From Phialophora verrucosa (taxonomy: Eukaryota; Ascomycota; Eurotiomycetes; Chaetothyriales; Herpotrichiellaceae), in NCBI GenBank assembly GCA_002099365.1, contig MSED01000005.1:868001-932000 (forward strand): a stretch of 64,000 nucleotides of DNA, read 5' to 3'. Each line of letters begins with the position of its first letter. Within the stretch, counting starts at the first letter, position 1. Below the pieces are notes generated by a model. It was given only the letters and a program-made list of their open reading frames with translations. It did no database searches and had not been told where the DNA came from. Shown here piece by piece: positions 11,165 through 21,622 of this stretch. The position numbers and the translations under genes were made by a program.

Positions 11165-14100
11165 ATGGCCGCCCAGGATCGAGACGTCCTCACCCACTTC
11201 AACATCCCCAGCCCGTATCCGACAGAGTGGCCGAAAGAACTCGACAGCGATGACGATGAGGACACAGCCGCCGGGGTCAGGCGCTCGAGGTCCAGGTACA
11301 GCGCGCTGGAGAGGACCGCCAGCGAGAGGAAGAGTCTCCTACCTGGCTCCCAGAAGACCGGTGACGGCCGGGCGAATTTAGTCCAGAAGGATGAGCCAGA
11401 TCCGCTGGGCGCGCCAGGCAGTGTCGTCTCCAACTTGCGGCAACGTGGTCTTCCGGTCGACGCGGATATACGGCTCAAGAACAAGTTTATGTTGTCGTCG
11501 ACCACCTTTGCCCCGGAGGCCTTTCTGGCCACAACGCACGACCAAGACACCGCAAGTGATCTTATTGCGGGTGCCAACTATCTTGCCAAATCCATAGACC
11601 AGCAATCGGCGCCGTTGAAGAATCTGGTCGAGTCAAACTTCGAGCGCTTTGTCCGTGCGAAGGCCACTATTGACAGCGTGTATACCGAGATGCGCGGCCA
11701 GGGCGTTGACCCCCATGTCAATGTTCCCCCTTCACCGTCGCATTCGAACCGCCACTCCCGACGAATTAGCGGCTTTCATTTTCGCAACATCAGCACTGGC
11801 AGCGCTACCGGGGCGGCACAGTCCCAACCGCCTAGCAAGAATGCTCTCCGAAAGGAAACAGATTACGGTGTAAAAGGTGTCAAATCCTCCCTCTCAGAAG
11901 TGTCCCAGAAAGCAGAGGATGCCTGGGGGCCAGCATTGGGCGGGAAGAAACGGGAGGAAAATCTCAAAATTATCTTAGGTGCCGTCGAGAAAGACAGAGA
12001 AGTCTGGGTGCTGGCCAACAGACTAGAGAACGCCATCAATCAGAGAGACTACGACAAGGTCCGCGAGCACTACAACACCGCTCGCCGGTACAGGGCGGAG
12101 GTGCAAGCCATGGCCGAGAAGACGAAGCAAGCGGGCCGCAAATTCACCAAGGAAGAGACTTATTGGGTCATTGTCATTGGCAAGATGTGGACGAAAGTCG
12201 ACGACCAAATCAAGACGTTCAAGAAAGATGTCTGGCGAAGGCTTTCCACTCCCTCAGCAGCTTTGCCTCTCCCCGGCGTTTCTCAAACAGACGAACACAT
12301 GGAACTCATCGGTGTTCTTTTACACCTGGGTGTGGATGACAGTCCTATCTGGGTCTATCTTCTCAGCAAATACGATTACTTGAAGAACAAGATCGCCGCG
12401 ATTGTCGAGAGATCGAAAATCGAGATCGAGATCCTACGCCGCCGTCTGGCACTCGCAGAACGTCCCTCGTCTCAAACCATTGCAGCATTTTTGCGCCAGG
12501 CTTCCAAGGAGCGTCCAGAAGCTCTCGACACTGAAGATGTCATCGATTTCTGGAACTGCATTTTGACCTATATCACAAAATTGTTGTCCCTGTCAGGCGG
12601 ACTACTAGGCGAGGTCATCGATTTCTGGGAGACAGCACAATCATTCATCGATGGTACGAAACAGAAATCCCTGCCCACCGGCTACGAAGGAGAGAGTGCC
12701 AAACATCATCATTTGTCCCAGGAGGATATCAGTGGACTCCGAAATGGTGCTCTCGAATTAGTTGGCCAGCTGCGGGATGCTGTCTTCTCACTGTTCGCCG
12801 ATCCACCCGCTGAGGACATCTCATCTCTCTTCTCTCCCGTGCCTGGCTCTGCGGGGACACCAACCACTCCTCATCCGGCATCCGCTTTTTCACCCACAGA
12901 TGGCCGCATCGGCAGGCTTGATCCCAATGACGTTCCTGCGGCAGCGAAGAAGGGCGAGTCATGGGAAGACTTTGCATTCTGGCCTCCTCACTCCAACGCG
13001 CTGAGTGCTGTGCAATATCTCCAAAAGATCCTCACTCTCGTCGCGATCTCTGCTAATGAGATGGTGGCTCTAGGCCCAGTCAGCAATAGCACCGCCATGT
13101 ACGAGAAGATCAAGGCTATGGCTGCCGGAGCTCGCGAGCGCTCTATGCGAGCTGTGTGTGAAGCTTGGAGCAAGGATGCTGAAAGCTGCAAGTCCATGGA
13201 AGATTGGATCCGGGCACCTGAGAAGCGCGACCAAACTCGTATGCCAGTCTATTTCGAAGCATTTGAAAGGAAGGTGTTGCAGGGCATGCAGCAAGTGCTG
13301 TACTTCTCGGACTCTCCCACCAAGCCGGGTGTCCGTGAGGTTCTCACTCCGCCACCGTCGAAGCTCCTGCAGATGATGCGAACGCAGTTCGTCAGCACGG
13401 TTTACAAAGCGGTCAGTGGAATGCTTGACAACACAGAGGTGCCTGATCAAGGCGACGAGGATGAATGGGTGGTATCAGCCGGACTGAACACTGTGGACAT
13501 CGGCACGGACCCGGGCGGGATCCTGGTACAGGACGCGATCAATGCGTCAAGTCGGAGCATGCGCTTGCTCTTGACCATGTCCAACACCAAAGCCCTACGC
13601 AACGAGCAGGTGCCCTCACTCATTCAATTGTTCGAATCGTCATTCTCCGTCAAACTTGCAGACGAGTCGAAATCGATAAAAGATGTCTTCGGCCAGATAG
13701 ACTCCAAGTTGTTCCTGGCATACACTCGCCCGATAGTGGCCAGATTGACGAAGATCATCAAGGACGGCATCAATTCTACAACATGGGTGCCCAACACCTC
13801 GAAACCAGATCAAGTGAAGCCATATGTCTATGCGGCCCTCATGCAGCTGGTCAGGGTGCACAGCGAGGTTTCCACTACAGTCTCAAGCACAGGTTACAGC
13901 AGCCCATTGCTAGGCGAGATTCTATCCTACCTGCTCGAAAACGTCTCTCAAGCGCTCCTTGACGGGTTCAAGGAGCGTAAACCAAACACCTACACCTTGC
14001 CAGCATTGATGCAAGCCACACTTGACACCGAGTTCATCGCACAAACCATGACCCAATACGCCACCCCCAAAGCGGGAGAGATTCAAGGACAGATCTACAC

Positions 14101-14278
14101 GGAGCTGGACAAGAGAACCACCAACGAAGCACGGACGCGGTTACAGCAGGAGTTAGGGGACATGAGGATTGTACTGAAGAAGTTGAGAGAAGGCAGCAGG
14201 AATAGCTTTGGCTGTTTTAAGAAACCGAGGAGCAGTGACAAAGAAAAGGGCCGACAGCAAAGCAGTGCAGCAACGTAG
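11165..14278 (+). CDS. SEC5: Exocyst complex component Sec5
   Basis: A single exon of 1037 residues. The first ATG in frame is at 11165 (MAAQDRDVLTHFNIPSPYP); upstream codons are not ATG. Recognition rests on the N-terminal exocyst block at about 95-180: LKNKFMLSSTTFAPEAFLA, then the long helical stretch with LIAGANYLAKSIDQQS and LVESNFERFVRAKATID. The remaining 800 residues are helical rods with Ser/Pro-rich gaps, as expected for a CATCHR tethering protein. Sec5 belongs to the eight-subunit exocyst that tethers secretory vesicles to the plasma membrane at growing hyphal tips. The basic C-terminal tail (about 1005-1037) is poorly conserved. No intron is needed. Confidence 0.9.
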   Translation: MAAQDRDVLTHFNIPSPYPTEWPKELDSDDDEDTAAGVRRSRSRYSALERTASERKSLLPGSQKTGDGRANLVQKDEPDPLGAPGSVVSNLRQRGLPVDADIRLKNKFMLSSTTFAPEAFLATTHDQDTASDLIAGANYLAKSIDQQSAPLKNLVESNFERFVRAKATIDSVYTEMRGQGVDPHVNVPPSPSHSNRHSRRISGFHFRNISTGSATGAAQSQPPSKNALRKETDYGVKGVKSSLSEVSQKAEDAWGPALGGKKREENLKIILGAVEKDREVWVLANRLENAINQRDYDKVREHYNTARRYRAEVQAMAEKTKQAGRKFTKEETYWVIVIGKMWTKVDDQIKTFKKDVWRRLSTPSAALPLPGVSQTDEHMELIGVLLHLGVDDSPIWVYLLSKYDYLKNKIAAIVERSKIEIEILRRRLALAERPSSQTIAAFLRQASKERPEALDTEDVIDFWNCILTYITKLLSLSGGLLGEVIDFWETAQSFIDGTKQKSLPTGYEGESAKHHHLSQEDISGLRNGALELVGQLRDAVFSLFADPPAEDISSLFSPVPGSAGTPTTPHPASAFSPTDGRIGRLDPNDVPAAAKKGESWEDFAFWPPHSNALSAVQYLQKILTLVAISANEMVALGPVSNSTAMYEKIKAMAAGARERSMRAVCEAWSKDAESCKSMEDWIRAPEKRDQTRMPVYFEAFERKVLQGMQQVLYFSDSPTKPGVREVLTPPPSKLLQMMRTQFVSTVYKAVSGMLDNTEVPDQGDEDEWVVSAGLNTVDIGTDPGGILVQDAINASSRSMRLLLTMSNTKALRNEQVPSLIQLFESSFSVKLADESKSIKDVFGQIDSKLFLAYTRPIVARLTKIIKDGINSTTWVPNTSKPDQVKPYVYAALMQLVRVHSEVSTTVSSTGYSSPLLGEILSYLLENVSQALLDGFKERKPNTYTLPALMQATLDTEFIAQTMTQYATPKAGEIQGQIYTELDKRTTNEARTRLQQELGDMRIVLKKLREGSRNSFGCFKKPRSSDKEKGRQQSSAAT

Positions 14279-14362
14279 TTTTCCAGATTCGGGTCGCAGG
14301 GATCACGAAGCTCAGTCCAGCGCAAAAAGGAGAGTACGATATGCGGCGAGAAAAGCAGAGTC

Positions 14363-14392
14363 GCAATGGTAATGGCAATGGCAATGGCAATG
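14363..14392. repeat. Imperfect hexanucleotide repeat (GCAATG)5
   Basis: Five tandem units of GCAATG, one of them GTAATG, in the 288-bp gap between the convergent ends of SEC5 and EAF7. It is a microsatellite-like tract in non-coding DNA. Confidence 0.8.
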
Positions 14393-14566
14393 ACTGTGAC
14401 TGTACAAAATACCGCAAGGCGTCTGGAGTGGTGGGCATATAGGGCAATAGTACGGAGGACCCAGTGTATAGAGCAGACTGGGTGGAGACACTTTATTGCT
14501 TGGTCTGACAATGCCCATATTGACCGCACCGCTGTCGACGGAGTCCCTCGTCACGATACAGGTGAT

Positions 14567-15490
14567 CTATCTCCGGCGTCCTCGTCTGCCTCTGCCTCTC
14601 CGTCCACCTCGTCCCCGCTTCGCCGTCGCACCACCTCGCCTGGTTTCCGTTTCCTCTTCATCTTCCACCTCCGCCTCCTGCTCGTCACTCTCTTCCTCCT
14701 CCGCAACACCGCTTTCTTCTTCCCCCGCGTCTGCGTCTGCGTCTGCGTCCGCTTCCGCCTCATCACCAACATCCTCCATGACCTCATCCTCGGGCTGCTG
14801 CTGCTCAGCCACGCTCGGCGCCTTGCTCGTCCGTCTACTACTCCCCTTCCGACCTTCCGACTCTACCTCGTTCTGCAGTTTCGACAACCTCCCTCGCCCT
14901 CCGCGTCCCCTCCCCCTCCCCGAGCCTCCTCCGCCGGAGACACTCACGGGCGAACTCCGCGGCTCGTCCGTGTCCGCAACCGTACTCTCTCTCCTCGCCG
15001 TGGCGGTGACGGGGCTCTGCGGCCGAGAACTCCCCACCGCGCTACCGCTGCCGCCCTCCGGCGCGAATCGTTTCTGCCACATCAATTCCTCGAAGTCGTC
15101 GCGCGGCAGCTCAAACTCGCGCCAGTACTCGTCCGTGTCCGTCTCGCCCTTGGAGGTCGTGGACGTCGTGGTGCCCCCCGCGTCGAGATTAATGATACCG
15201 TCCTCCCTCTCGTCCAGGCCGTCCAGGTCGTACAGCGTGTTGAGCTTACGCCAGATCCCCGCGGTCGAGGTGTGCTTGTCTTCGGGGGCGATTCGGCCTG
15301 TGCTGAGCAGGTGGTCGCGGATCGCGATCATGCGGAAGTGCTTGTGCATGCCTACGGGTTTCCAGCGCATAATGGCTTGGAGGAGGGCTGATTCTTGGGC
15401 CGCGGTCCAGAGGTGCGTGTCGTCTGAGGTGGGGGTTGTTGGGCGCCGGGGTTGGTGGGTTTCCACGGTCGAGGAGGTGGTGGAAGCCAT
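14567..15490 (-). CDS. EAF7: Chromatin modification-related protein Eaf7 (NuA4 subunit)
   Basis: A single exon of 307 residues from an ATG. The CT20/MRGBP domain spans about 25-145: LWTAAQESALLQAIMRWKP, then GMHKHFRMIAIRDHLL, GIWRKLNTLYDLDGLDERE, and the short FELPRDDFEELMWQKRF motif. Family members (Eaf7 in yeast, MRGBP in animals) sit in the NuA4/TIP60 histone acetyltransferase complex, bridging to Eaf3/MRG15 via Eaf5/7. The second half is low complexity: Ser/Gly-rich, then an acidic Ala/Asp/Glu run (about 235-280), then an Arg/Gly tail. That composition causes long open frames on the opposite strand. Confidence 0.9.
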   Translation of the reverse strand: MASTTSSTVETHQPRRPTTPTSDDTHLWTAAQESALLQAIMRWKPVGMHKHFRMIAIRDHLLSTGRIAPEDKHTSTAGIWRKLNTLYDLDGLDEREDGIINLDAGGTTTSTTSKGETDTDEYWREFELPRDDFEELMWQKRFAPEGGSGSAVGSSRPQSPVTATARRESTVADTDEPRSSPVSVSGGGGSGRGRGRGGRGRLSKLQNEVESEGRKGSSRRTSKAPSVAEQQQPEDEVMEDVGDEAEADADADADAGEEESGVAEEEESDEQEAEVEDEEETETRRGGATAKRGRGGRRGRGRRGRRR

Positions 15491-15860
15491 GGTGTGGGGG
15501 TTTGGGTGATTTTCGTTCAGTCGCTCATGAGATGGGAGGTGCTAGGTATGCCTTCGAATGTCAACCCACCTCGAAGAGCTACCAAGGGATGATACACACA
15601 TGCACATGTGTACCCCATGTAGCTTGGTGTTCCTTTGCAAACATCACAGCATCGTTCACTTTTTGGGGTCACGTGGCTCCAGAGAAGATGCGACTTATGT
15701 AAGCGGTGTGTCCAATCGGAATGCAGCTGCACCTACGAGGGGGGGAGTGAGGTACTCCGTGCTCCGGGTGCAATACTCGTGCTCGTACTTGATGCTTGAC
15801 GCTTTATGCTCGGGGTTGTCTACGTCTATCAAATGGTGGCCGTGCCCCTACACAGCGCAT
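15491..15860. other. Intergenic region upstream of EAF7
   Basis: Holds the EAF7 promoter and the 3' end of the VAO-like gene. A frame at 15558-16292 runs antisense into the next gene and is not protein-like. Nothing else is seen. Confidence 0.55.
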
Positions 15861-17733
15861 TCACAACTTCACCTCTCGAGGCATTCCAACCTCTCCGCTC
15901 TTCCAGCCCTTGTCTCGCCATCGCTTGCCCCAGATGCCGTTCCTTCCAGGGCTCAAAATCCCATTAGGATCCAACGCGTCCTTGATGGTCTCGTTGAAGC
16001 GGCCCAGAGCACCATTACCCCACTTGTACGTGCCCGCGACCTGGTCCATATACAGCAAGTGCGTCCTGTACTCGCCATAGCCCTTCCTGGCCCCTTCATC
16101 GATCAGTTCCCGCATCAGACATGCGGCGCGGCGCTTGCTGTCCGCGTCTTCGCGGTCGAACACGATCTCGGCGATAAAGTGCATCTCCCGGCCAGCAACG
16201 CAGATGGTGCTGAAAGAATCGAACCCCCATTTGGCGTACAGCTTTTCGGCGATGTCCATCATCACCCGGGCATGTCTGCCCGTTGTGGGTAGAATGGGGC
16301 TGCAAGCGATGTGTCCTCCGTTCGGCAGCCAGTTCAGCCAGTCCAGCTCTTTCAGGACGGGCTCCCCCTTGTTGACCTTGGCTCGGTCGTGGATGTAATG
16401 GTCGGGCGGGAGGTCAGAGGGCAAGTAGAACTTCGCACCCTTGATCTTCGCGAACGTGGACTTGATCAGATCGAGTTGCGATTCGATCGTTTTGGCGTCC
16501 CCGTACTGGCAGCCATAGAAGATCCAACTCACGTCGCCGAGGGGCATCTTGGCAGCTTCGCGGGCGATGACGGAGCGGGGCAACCGTCCCCCCCGATCGC
16601 CGCCCTCCGGCCAGAAATGACTTCTCGGCTTGCCCGTGACGGCGAGTTCCTGGACGACATGCCGCAGTTGGGGGACGTTGCCGAACACGCGGCTAGCGGC
16701 CAGCGGTCGGATCAGGTCGACGATCTGCTCAAAGTCATCTTCGCGCGGGAAGGTCACCAGGTAAGACTGGTTGTCGGTGGCGGGCATGAGCCAGAATCCC
16801 ATCTTGGTCACAATGCCGTAGTTGGACTGGCTGAATATACCGTCGATGGCGGGGCCGTATGCGTTCTGGAACGATTGCCATGTCAAGTTGTCCGTGTCAT
16901 TCTCGCCAGGTAGGGCGCCCATACCGGTACGGAGCAGCGTGCCGTCCGGGAGGACGACTTCCATGCCGCAATGCATACCGAAGTGGTCTCCGTACGGTGT
17001 GTAGCCTACGCCACGGTCCAGTGCGTTGCCCATGACGCTTCCGCCGCCCAGGTCGGGACAATCGATCCACAGGTCGAGCCCGCTCTTCTGCACGGCCTCG
17101 TAGAGTGCAAAGTACGAGACACCGGGCTCGAGCAGGCACGAGCAGTTCTGGCCGTCGATCTTGAGGATCTTGTTCATCCGCCTTCCCAGATCGACCACGA
17201 CCGAGCCGGAGACGCGGGGCGCGGCGCCCCCGTAGCCCAGATTCCTCCCCATGGATATGGGGTGCAGCGGAATCAACGACTGGTTGGCCCACCGCACAAT
17301 GGCCTGGACTTCCTCCGTTGTCGACGGGTAGACCACGGCGCTGGCAACCAAAGCGTCCTGGTTGGCGACATGATTGCTGTCATGGGTGTTGCTGGAAGAA
17401 CGTGTTAGCAAGAGATAAGACACAGGAAATCGAAAGTAGAGAAACTTACGGATGTTCCATGTACCATCCATCGACCAGCGCTCCGTCATTGACCTGCACA
17501 TAATGATCGCCCACTACGGCCCTCAACTGCGCAATGGCTTCGTCGAACTTCTCCTGCGTCGTGTCCGGAGGCAGCTGTACCCGGCGAGGCGTGCTCGAAG
17601 CCGTGGCATCTTCCTTTGTCCGCCTTGAGAAGAGCAGCCCTTTTGCTCTCTTCGCCTGGTCGACCAGTCGTGTGGGGATGCCGCTGTGCTTTTCTAGCAG
17701 AGTAGGCGTTTTGGGCAGGTTACTGGACGCCAT
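15861..17733 (-). CDS. Vanillyl-alcohol-oxidase-like FAD-linked oxidase
   Basis: Two minus-strand exons, 17733-17450 and 17391-15861, with a 58-bp intron, give 604 residues. Splicing yields GWYMEHP-NTHDSNHV, matching the VAO/4-cresol dehydrogenase family. Seen: the PCMH-type FAD-binding domain with GRNLGYGGAAPRVSGSVVVD (about 143 onward), PDLGGGSVMGNALDRGVGYTPYGDH, and FSQSNYGIVTKMGFWLMP. Near the end are GGHIACSP, whose His likely corresponds to the covalent FAD attachment, and YRTH, whose Tyr-Arg (about 536-537) matches the phenol-binding pair of vanillyl-alcohol oxidase. Members oxidise para-substituted phenols such as vanillyl alcohol, 4-(methoxymethyl)phenol or eugenol, producing H2O2. 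No signal peptide is visible, fitting an intracellular or peroxisomal enzyme. Exact substrate unknown. An SDR gene lies 485 bp upstream on the same strand. Confidence 0.9.
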
Positions 17734-18217
17734 AGTGCCGAGTCTAGATCACAATCAGGTGAGAAAAGAGCGACGAGAGAGAAGATAATCGACGTCTTGT
17801 CTCTGTGATATACTGTCCCTGAGTACTTAAGCTATGTGTCCGGAAAAGATCCATCTCCAGTATCAGAGCAGTCCCAGCCTACTAGCCCCACACGGCATGG
17901 CCAGATGGCCCCCCTCTCCAGTACTCGTAACTTACCCCATGTGCCCCAATGTGGGACTTTTGATACATAGCTTTTCGACCTTTACTTCTTGACGCTCTGA
18001 CATTTCAGGGATATTACCCAGTATATCGTTTCGGCCCTCCACAGCTAACAAGCCCAAGGAATTGGTGCCATGGCACGCATGGGTCCAGGGGATGGCCATG
18101 ATAAACCAGCATGCTTTCTTGGCGCCACTTCTCCTGAGCACCCGCTTTGGCGCATGTAAGTCAAGCGACCTGCTGAGTAGTAACCTGATTGAGCGGTGCT
18201 ACAAAATAACGTGACGT
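17734..18217. other. Intergenic region between the SDR and VAO-like genes
   Basis: About 480 bp with the VAO-like promoter and the SDR 3' end. No supported open frame or repeat. Confidence 0.6.
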
Positions 18218-19120
18218 TCAGATGAAGTAGTTTGCTTCCAGATCCGCCAGCAAGCCCGGTTGACCACTGCCAGCGGGATTCCAACCCAGCTCCCGCTGTG
18301 TCTTCTCACTCGAAGTAGGATTATCCGCCCCGAGCGCCATTGCGATAAACCCAAGGTCAGCCACGGCTTCCTCCACCGTCTTGCTCTCGACCGGGATCTG
18401 CAACCGCTTTCCCACCACTGCCATGATATCCTTCATCGGAACCCCCTCCTCGGCAACAGCATGGTACATCGCGCCGGGCTTCCCCTTCTCCAGGGCGAGA
18501 CGGAAGACCACGGCCGCATCAAGTCGATGGACTGCCGGCCAGACGTTGGCGCCCTCTCCAATAATCACGGCGCGACCTATCTTGCGCGCCGCCTCCGCAA
18601 TCATGGGGATGAATTGATAATCCCCCTTGCCGTGCACCGTGGGCGGCAGACGCACCGTCGAGCCCCGGATCCCCGTTTCGGTCGACAGTTGTGTCACCAG
18701 ATCCGCGGCCTCCTGCCGGATGGAGAACGGCGTGCTGCGGTCGGGCTCGTCGTCCTCGTGCGCCAACTTGCCCTTGTGCGCGAGCAGCGTGCCCGACGCG
18801 ATGACGAGGGGTTTGCCCGTGCCGGCGATGGCGTCCCCCATGGCTCGAATCGCCGCTTGGTCGAGCAGGGCCGAGGCTCGATAGTCGGTAAAGTCGTGAT
18901 GGAAGGCTAGGTGGATGATCCCGTCGGCGGCGTTCGCGCCGCTGCTCAGGCTCTCCAGGTCGTCGAGGCTGCCTCGGTGGACTTGGGCGCCAAGTCGTGT
19001 GAGGGTCTCGGCGCTGGCATCGCTGCGTGAGAGGCCGAGGACCTGGTGGCCGTGGGTAAGGAGCTCTTCAACCGTGGCGCGCCCGATGAAGCCCGTGGCT
19101 CCAGTTACGAAGACGAGCAT
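18218..19120 (-). CDS. NAD(P)-dependent epimerase/reductase, extended SDR family
   Basis: The open frame extends upstream, but the ATG at 19120 puts MLVFVTGATGFIG at the very N-terminus, as usual for this family, giving 300 residues. The Rossmann signature GATGFIG (about 7-13) binds the dinucleotide. GLSRSDASAE after strand two suggests NADP preference. The catalytic YxxxK is not canonical; the region LVIASGTLLAH is followed by FSIRQEAADLV, where SIRQEAA takes the place of YxxxK, as in atypical extended SDRs. The C-terminal half carries VRLPPTVHGKGDYQFIP and the VHRLDAAVVFRLALE stretch typical of fungal members. The substrate is unknown. It precedes the VAO-like gene on the same strand, so a shared aromatic pathway is possible but unproven. 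Confidence 0.8.
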   Translation of the reverse strand: MLVFVTGATGFIGRATVEELLTHGHQVLGLSRSDASAETLTRLGAQVHRGSLDDLESLSSGANAADGIIHLAFHHDFTDYRASALLDQAAIRAMGDAIAGTGKPLVIASGTLLAHKGKLAHEDDEPDRSTPFSIRQEAADLVTQLSTETGIRGSTVRLPPTVHGKGDYQFIPMIAEAARKIGRAVIIGEGANVWPAVHRLDAAVVFRLALEKGKPGAMYHAVAEEGVPMKDIMAVVGKRLQIPVESKTVEEAVADLGFIAMALGADNPTSSEKTQRELGWNPAGSGQPGLLADLEANYFI

Positions 19121-19966
19121 TGTAGAATCTGAAGGCTCGCGGAGTCGACTACGAGGCAAGCTGGCTGTTCGTGCTGTAGAGGGCTGGCGGATACTTTGTG
19201 TAGGGAGAATCGAGCACACAAACTGAAGGCACTGTATTTGGGGTGAAGTATATTATCATCCTCTCCTAGGAGTAATGTGTCCCAATTTATGTCCCGTCTC
19301 CTATCAGCCTAGGCAGCCCTCCACAGGTGTCCGTCTCGGATTTAGGGCTCTCCGAACGAGCTGCGGTATCGATGTACTCGTACCCATCACGGCCCTAGGC
19401 TTGGTAAGTCCATCAACGTGTGCACGCTCCAGTGTACTCGACTCGTACGACCGTTGTATGCACAAGCAAATAAGGCCACCCTCCCGCCGTGCATACCCCA
19501 TTCACGCTAACCAACATTCGTATCTGGCCTGCTGCGTAGTCACAATCTCGGTGCATCGGTGAATGTGCTATGCCCTGGACAGTTTGACCATGTTCCTGTG
19601 CGGCGTGGATAAGTTGTTGGACACGGACGAATTCTTAGACACAGTGTGTTCGGCGACAAGGTTGGTTTGTGAAGGGGACGCAAGCGAGAGGCGCTGACTA
19701 ATGAAGTCGGTCTTTTCACAATTTGCGTGCCGAGACTTTCTCTCGATGTTCTGCCTTGCTTCACTGGGGCTCGATAATGATGGCCGTCATCCAAGGTTTG
19801 GGCTCCTGAGCTGCCGGACCCTCGAGATAGACTCCACAGCGTGCCCTCAAGAGCAGACGATGCCTGCAGCCGTCTAGCCTCTGGGTTGATATGGCCTTTG
19901 CTCCACATTTCCAGCTGCGAGTCCGAGTCCCACGACGACAAATGTCTTGGGCAGAAAAGATAAGCC
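19121..19966. promoter_or_regulatory. Divergent intergenic region between the SDR gene and RRN5
   Basis: The 846 bp separate two start codons that point apart. No frame here looks like a gene; a minus-strand frame at 19540-20127 is a shadow that runs into RRN5. It presumably holds both promoters. Confidence 0.5.
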
Positions 19967-21622
19967 ATGGATCTCGACGACAGCCCGGATGAACCGGACG
20001 ACCGAGATCGCTCTCCAGCGGGAACCGAACATGCACATGTACATGCGGTGGCGGCGAACCCCAAAGCAAGTCCAGACAAGGTTACCCCAGTCTCGTTCTC
20101 ACAGCGAAAATGGAATCGACTGCGCAAACATTATCACGACCACTATCTCGCGCTCTTCAAGGACACCTTCGAGGCAGGGGAGGACGATTACTTCCACGGC
20201 GACCTGCCTCCCACACAGCTTGGTGCGACTTTGTGGCAACCCGCTGAAAAAACAAAGCTCTACCACGCCCTTTGTCGAAAAGGTCGACATGACTTGCCGG
20301 CCCTTGCAGCTTGGGTGGGCTCCAAGTCGGTGGTCGAGATTAAAGCGTATCTGGACAATCTACGAGAGCTAGAGGCTGATCGACAACGCTTCGAAGCACA
20401 GCCCAAGAATGTCGCGCACGCCGAAATACCTGCTGCTATTGAAGTCGGCCCAGACTGTGAAGCTACTCTTGATCGGGCTGCGGATGCGTTATTAGCATTC
20501 CAAGAACAGTACGACGCTGCCGCAGCGAAACAAGCTAATGGGATGTGGTTGATCGACCACGAGGTCGCTGCTGAACTCGACAGGCGAGCGGACGACGACG
20601 AGATGCCGGGTAACGGACATCATCCCGAACCCGAAGATGAGGCGCCGTCAATCACTGAACGAGCCTGTTCGCTCTTCCATCTGTCAGCTTGCCTGGAGCT
20701 CAGTGAGCGCTTGTTTATGAACAGAGGCCCCGACAGCCCCGACTCGTGGCAGAGTATAGCGGAAAAGGGCGAGCGTCCGAGCATGACGCTGGATTGCGTA
20801 ACGCTCTTTTATGATCTTATTGTCAACTTCTTGCGCCGACTAGTGCAGTCGAGCATTTTCCTTGCGCAATCACGACTCCGTGCTTCCATGACCAGGGACT
20901 ACCGACCCAGCGGGAGCGTCAAGTTTGACGACGTTGTCGCTGCTTTGGACGTCCTTGGGGTCGAGAGAAATGCAGAGTCATACTGGGTCGGGCTGGCACG
21001 GAGGAATGGTTTGCGGATTGTGGACGATGTGCATAGGAGAGGTGTTGATAGCAGGGCTGCCCTTCCCTATAGGGAGGTGGAAGAATCCTTGTCCCAGTCA
21101 GGCAGGAGCAGATCCGTTTCGGCGGCACCAGGGGCATTAAGTGGAGAGACCGAAACGGCTTCTGATTCATCTCAAGCAGTGGAAAGTGAAGACAATTTGG
21201 AAGACAGCACGGACCAAGAAGGTGATGTGGTAGGGGAGGAGGATGAGACTTCGCCTCAGCAGGGAACGGATGAAGACCTCCCGCATGGCACACAGACAGA
21301 AGACGATGTTTCTCAATCCGAGCGACGTCCCAAGGTACGGATATCCCGCCATAAGCGATTACGACTGCTTGAAGACCAGCAAGACGAGTATCTGGAGAGG
21401 ATGGACAAAGCAGCGCGGCGACAAGAAGAGTCACGGCTATTGTCTCTTCTCGATGCTGAAGAGCAGAAGAAGATCAAGGAAGAGGATGTGGATGATTTTG
21501 GGGTCCGCCCACCACAACCGCGCAAACCGGTGGAGGACTGTATGGGATGGTCGCTTGTCAACTTTGAAGCCGAGTGGGAGTCTCTTGCGAAGAGGAGGCG
21601 GCTTGATTCTGCGGCGGAATGA
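19967..21622 (+). CDS. RRN5: RNA polymerase I transcription factor Rrn5-like
   Basis: A single exon of 551 residues from an ATG. The conserved part is at about 40-130: RLRKHYHDHYLALFKDTFEAGE, then LGATLWQPAEKTKLYHALCRKGRHDLPALAAWVGSKS in pieces, and VVEIKAYLDNLREL. This SANT-like region is the signature of Rrn5, a subunit of the upstream activation factor that recruits RNA polymerase I to rDNA promoters. The middle holds a helical block (about 225-330). The C-terminal third is acidic with a predicted coiled coil (QDEYLERMDKAARRQEESRLLSLLDAEEQKK). No intron is needed. The family assignment is good; the UAF role comes from the yeast homologue. Confidence 0.8.
   Translation: MDLDDSPDEPDDRDRSPAGTEHAHVHAVAANPKASPDKVTPVSFSQRKWNRLRKHYHDHYLALFKDTFEAGEDDYFHGDLPPTQLGATLWQPAEKTKLYHALCRKGRHDLPALAAWVGSKSVVEIKAYLDNLRELEADRQRFEAQPKNVAHAEIPAAIEVGPDCEATLDRAADALLAFQEQYDAAAAKQANGMWLIDHEVAAELDRRADDDEMPGNGHHPEPEDEAPSITERACSLFHLSACLELSERLFMNRGPDSPDSWQSIAEKGERPSMTLDCVTLFYDLIVNFLRRLVQSSIFLAQSRLRASMTRDYRPSGSVKFDDVVAALDVLGVERNAESYWVGLARRNGLRIVDDVHRRGVDSRAALPYREVEESLSQSGRSRSVSAAPGALSGETETASDSSQAVESEDNLEDSTDQEGDVVGEEDETSPQQGTDEDLPHGTQTEDDVSQSERRPKVRISRHKRLRLLEDQQDEYLERMDKAARRQEESRLLSLLDAEEQKKIKEEDVDDFGVRPPQPRKPVEDCMGWSLVNFEAEWESLAKRRRLDSAAE

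Noticed and set aside
14366..15509. Two plus-strand frames of 337-341 codons
   Set aside because: They are antisense to EAF7; their Ser/Arg/Pro monotony mirrors the acidic and Arg/Gly low-complexity tail of that gene.
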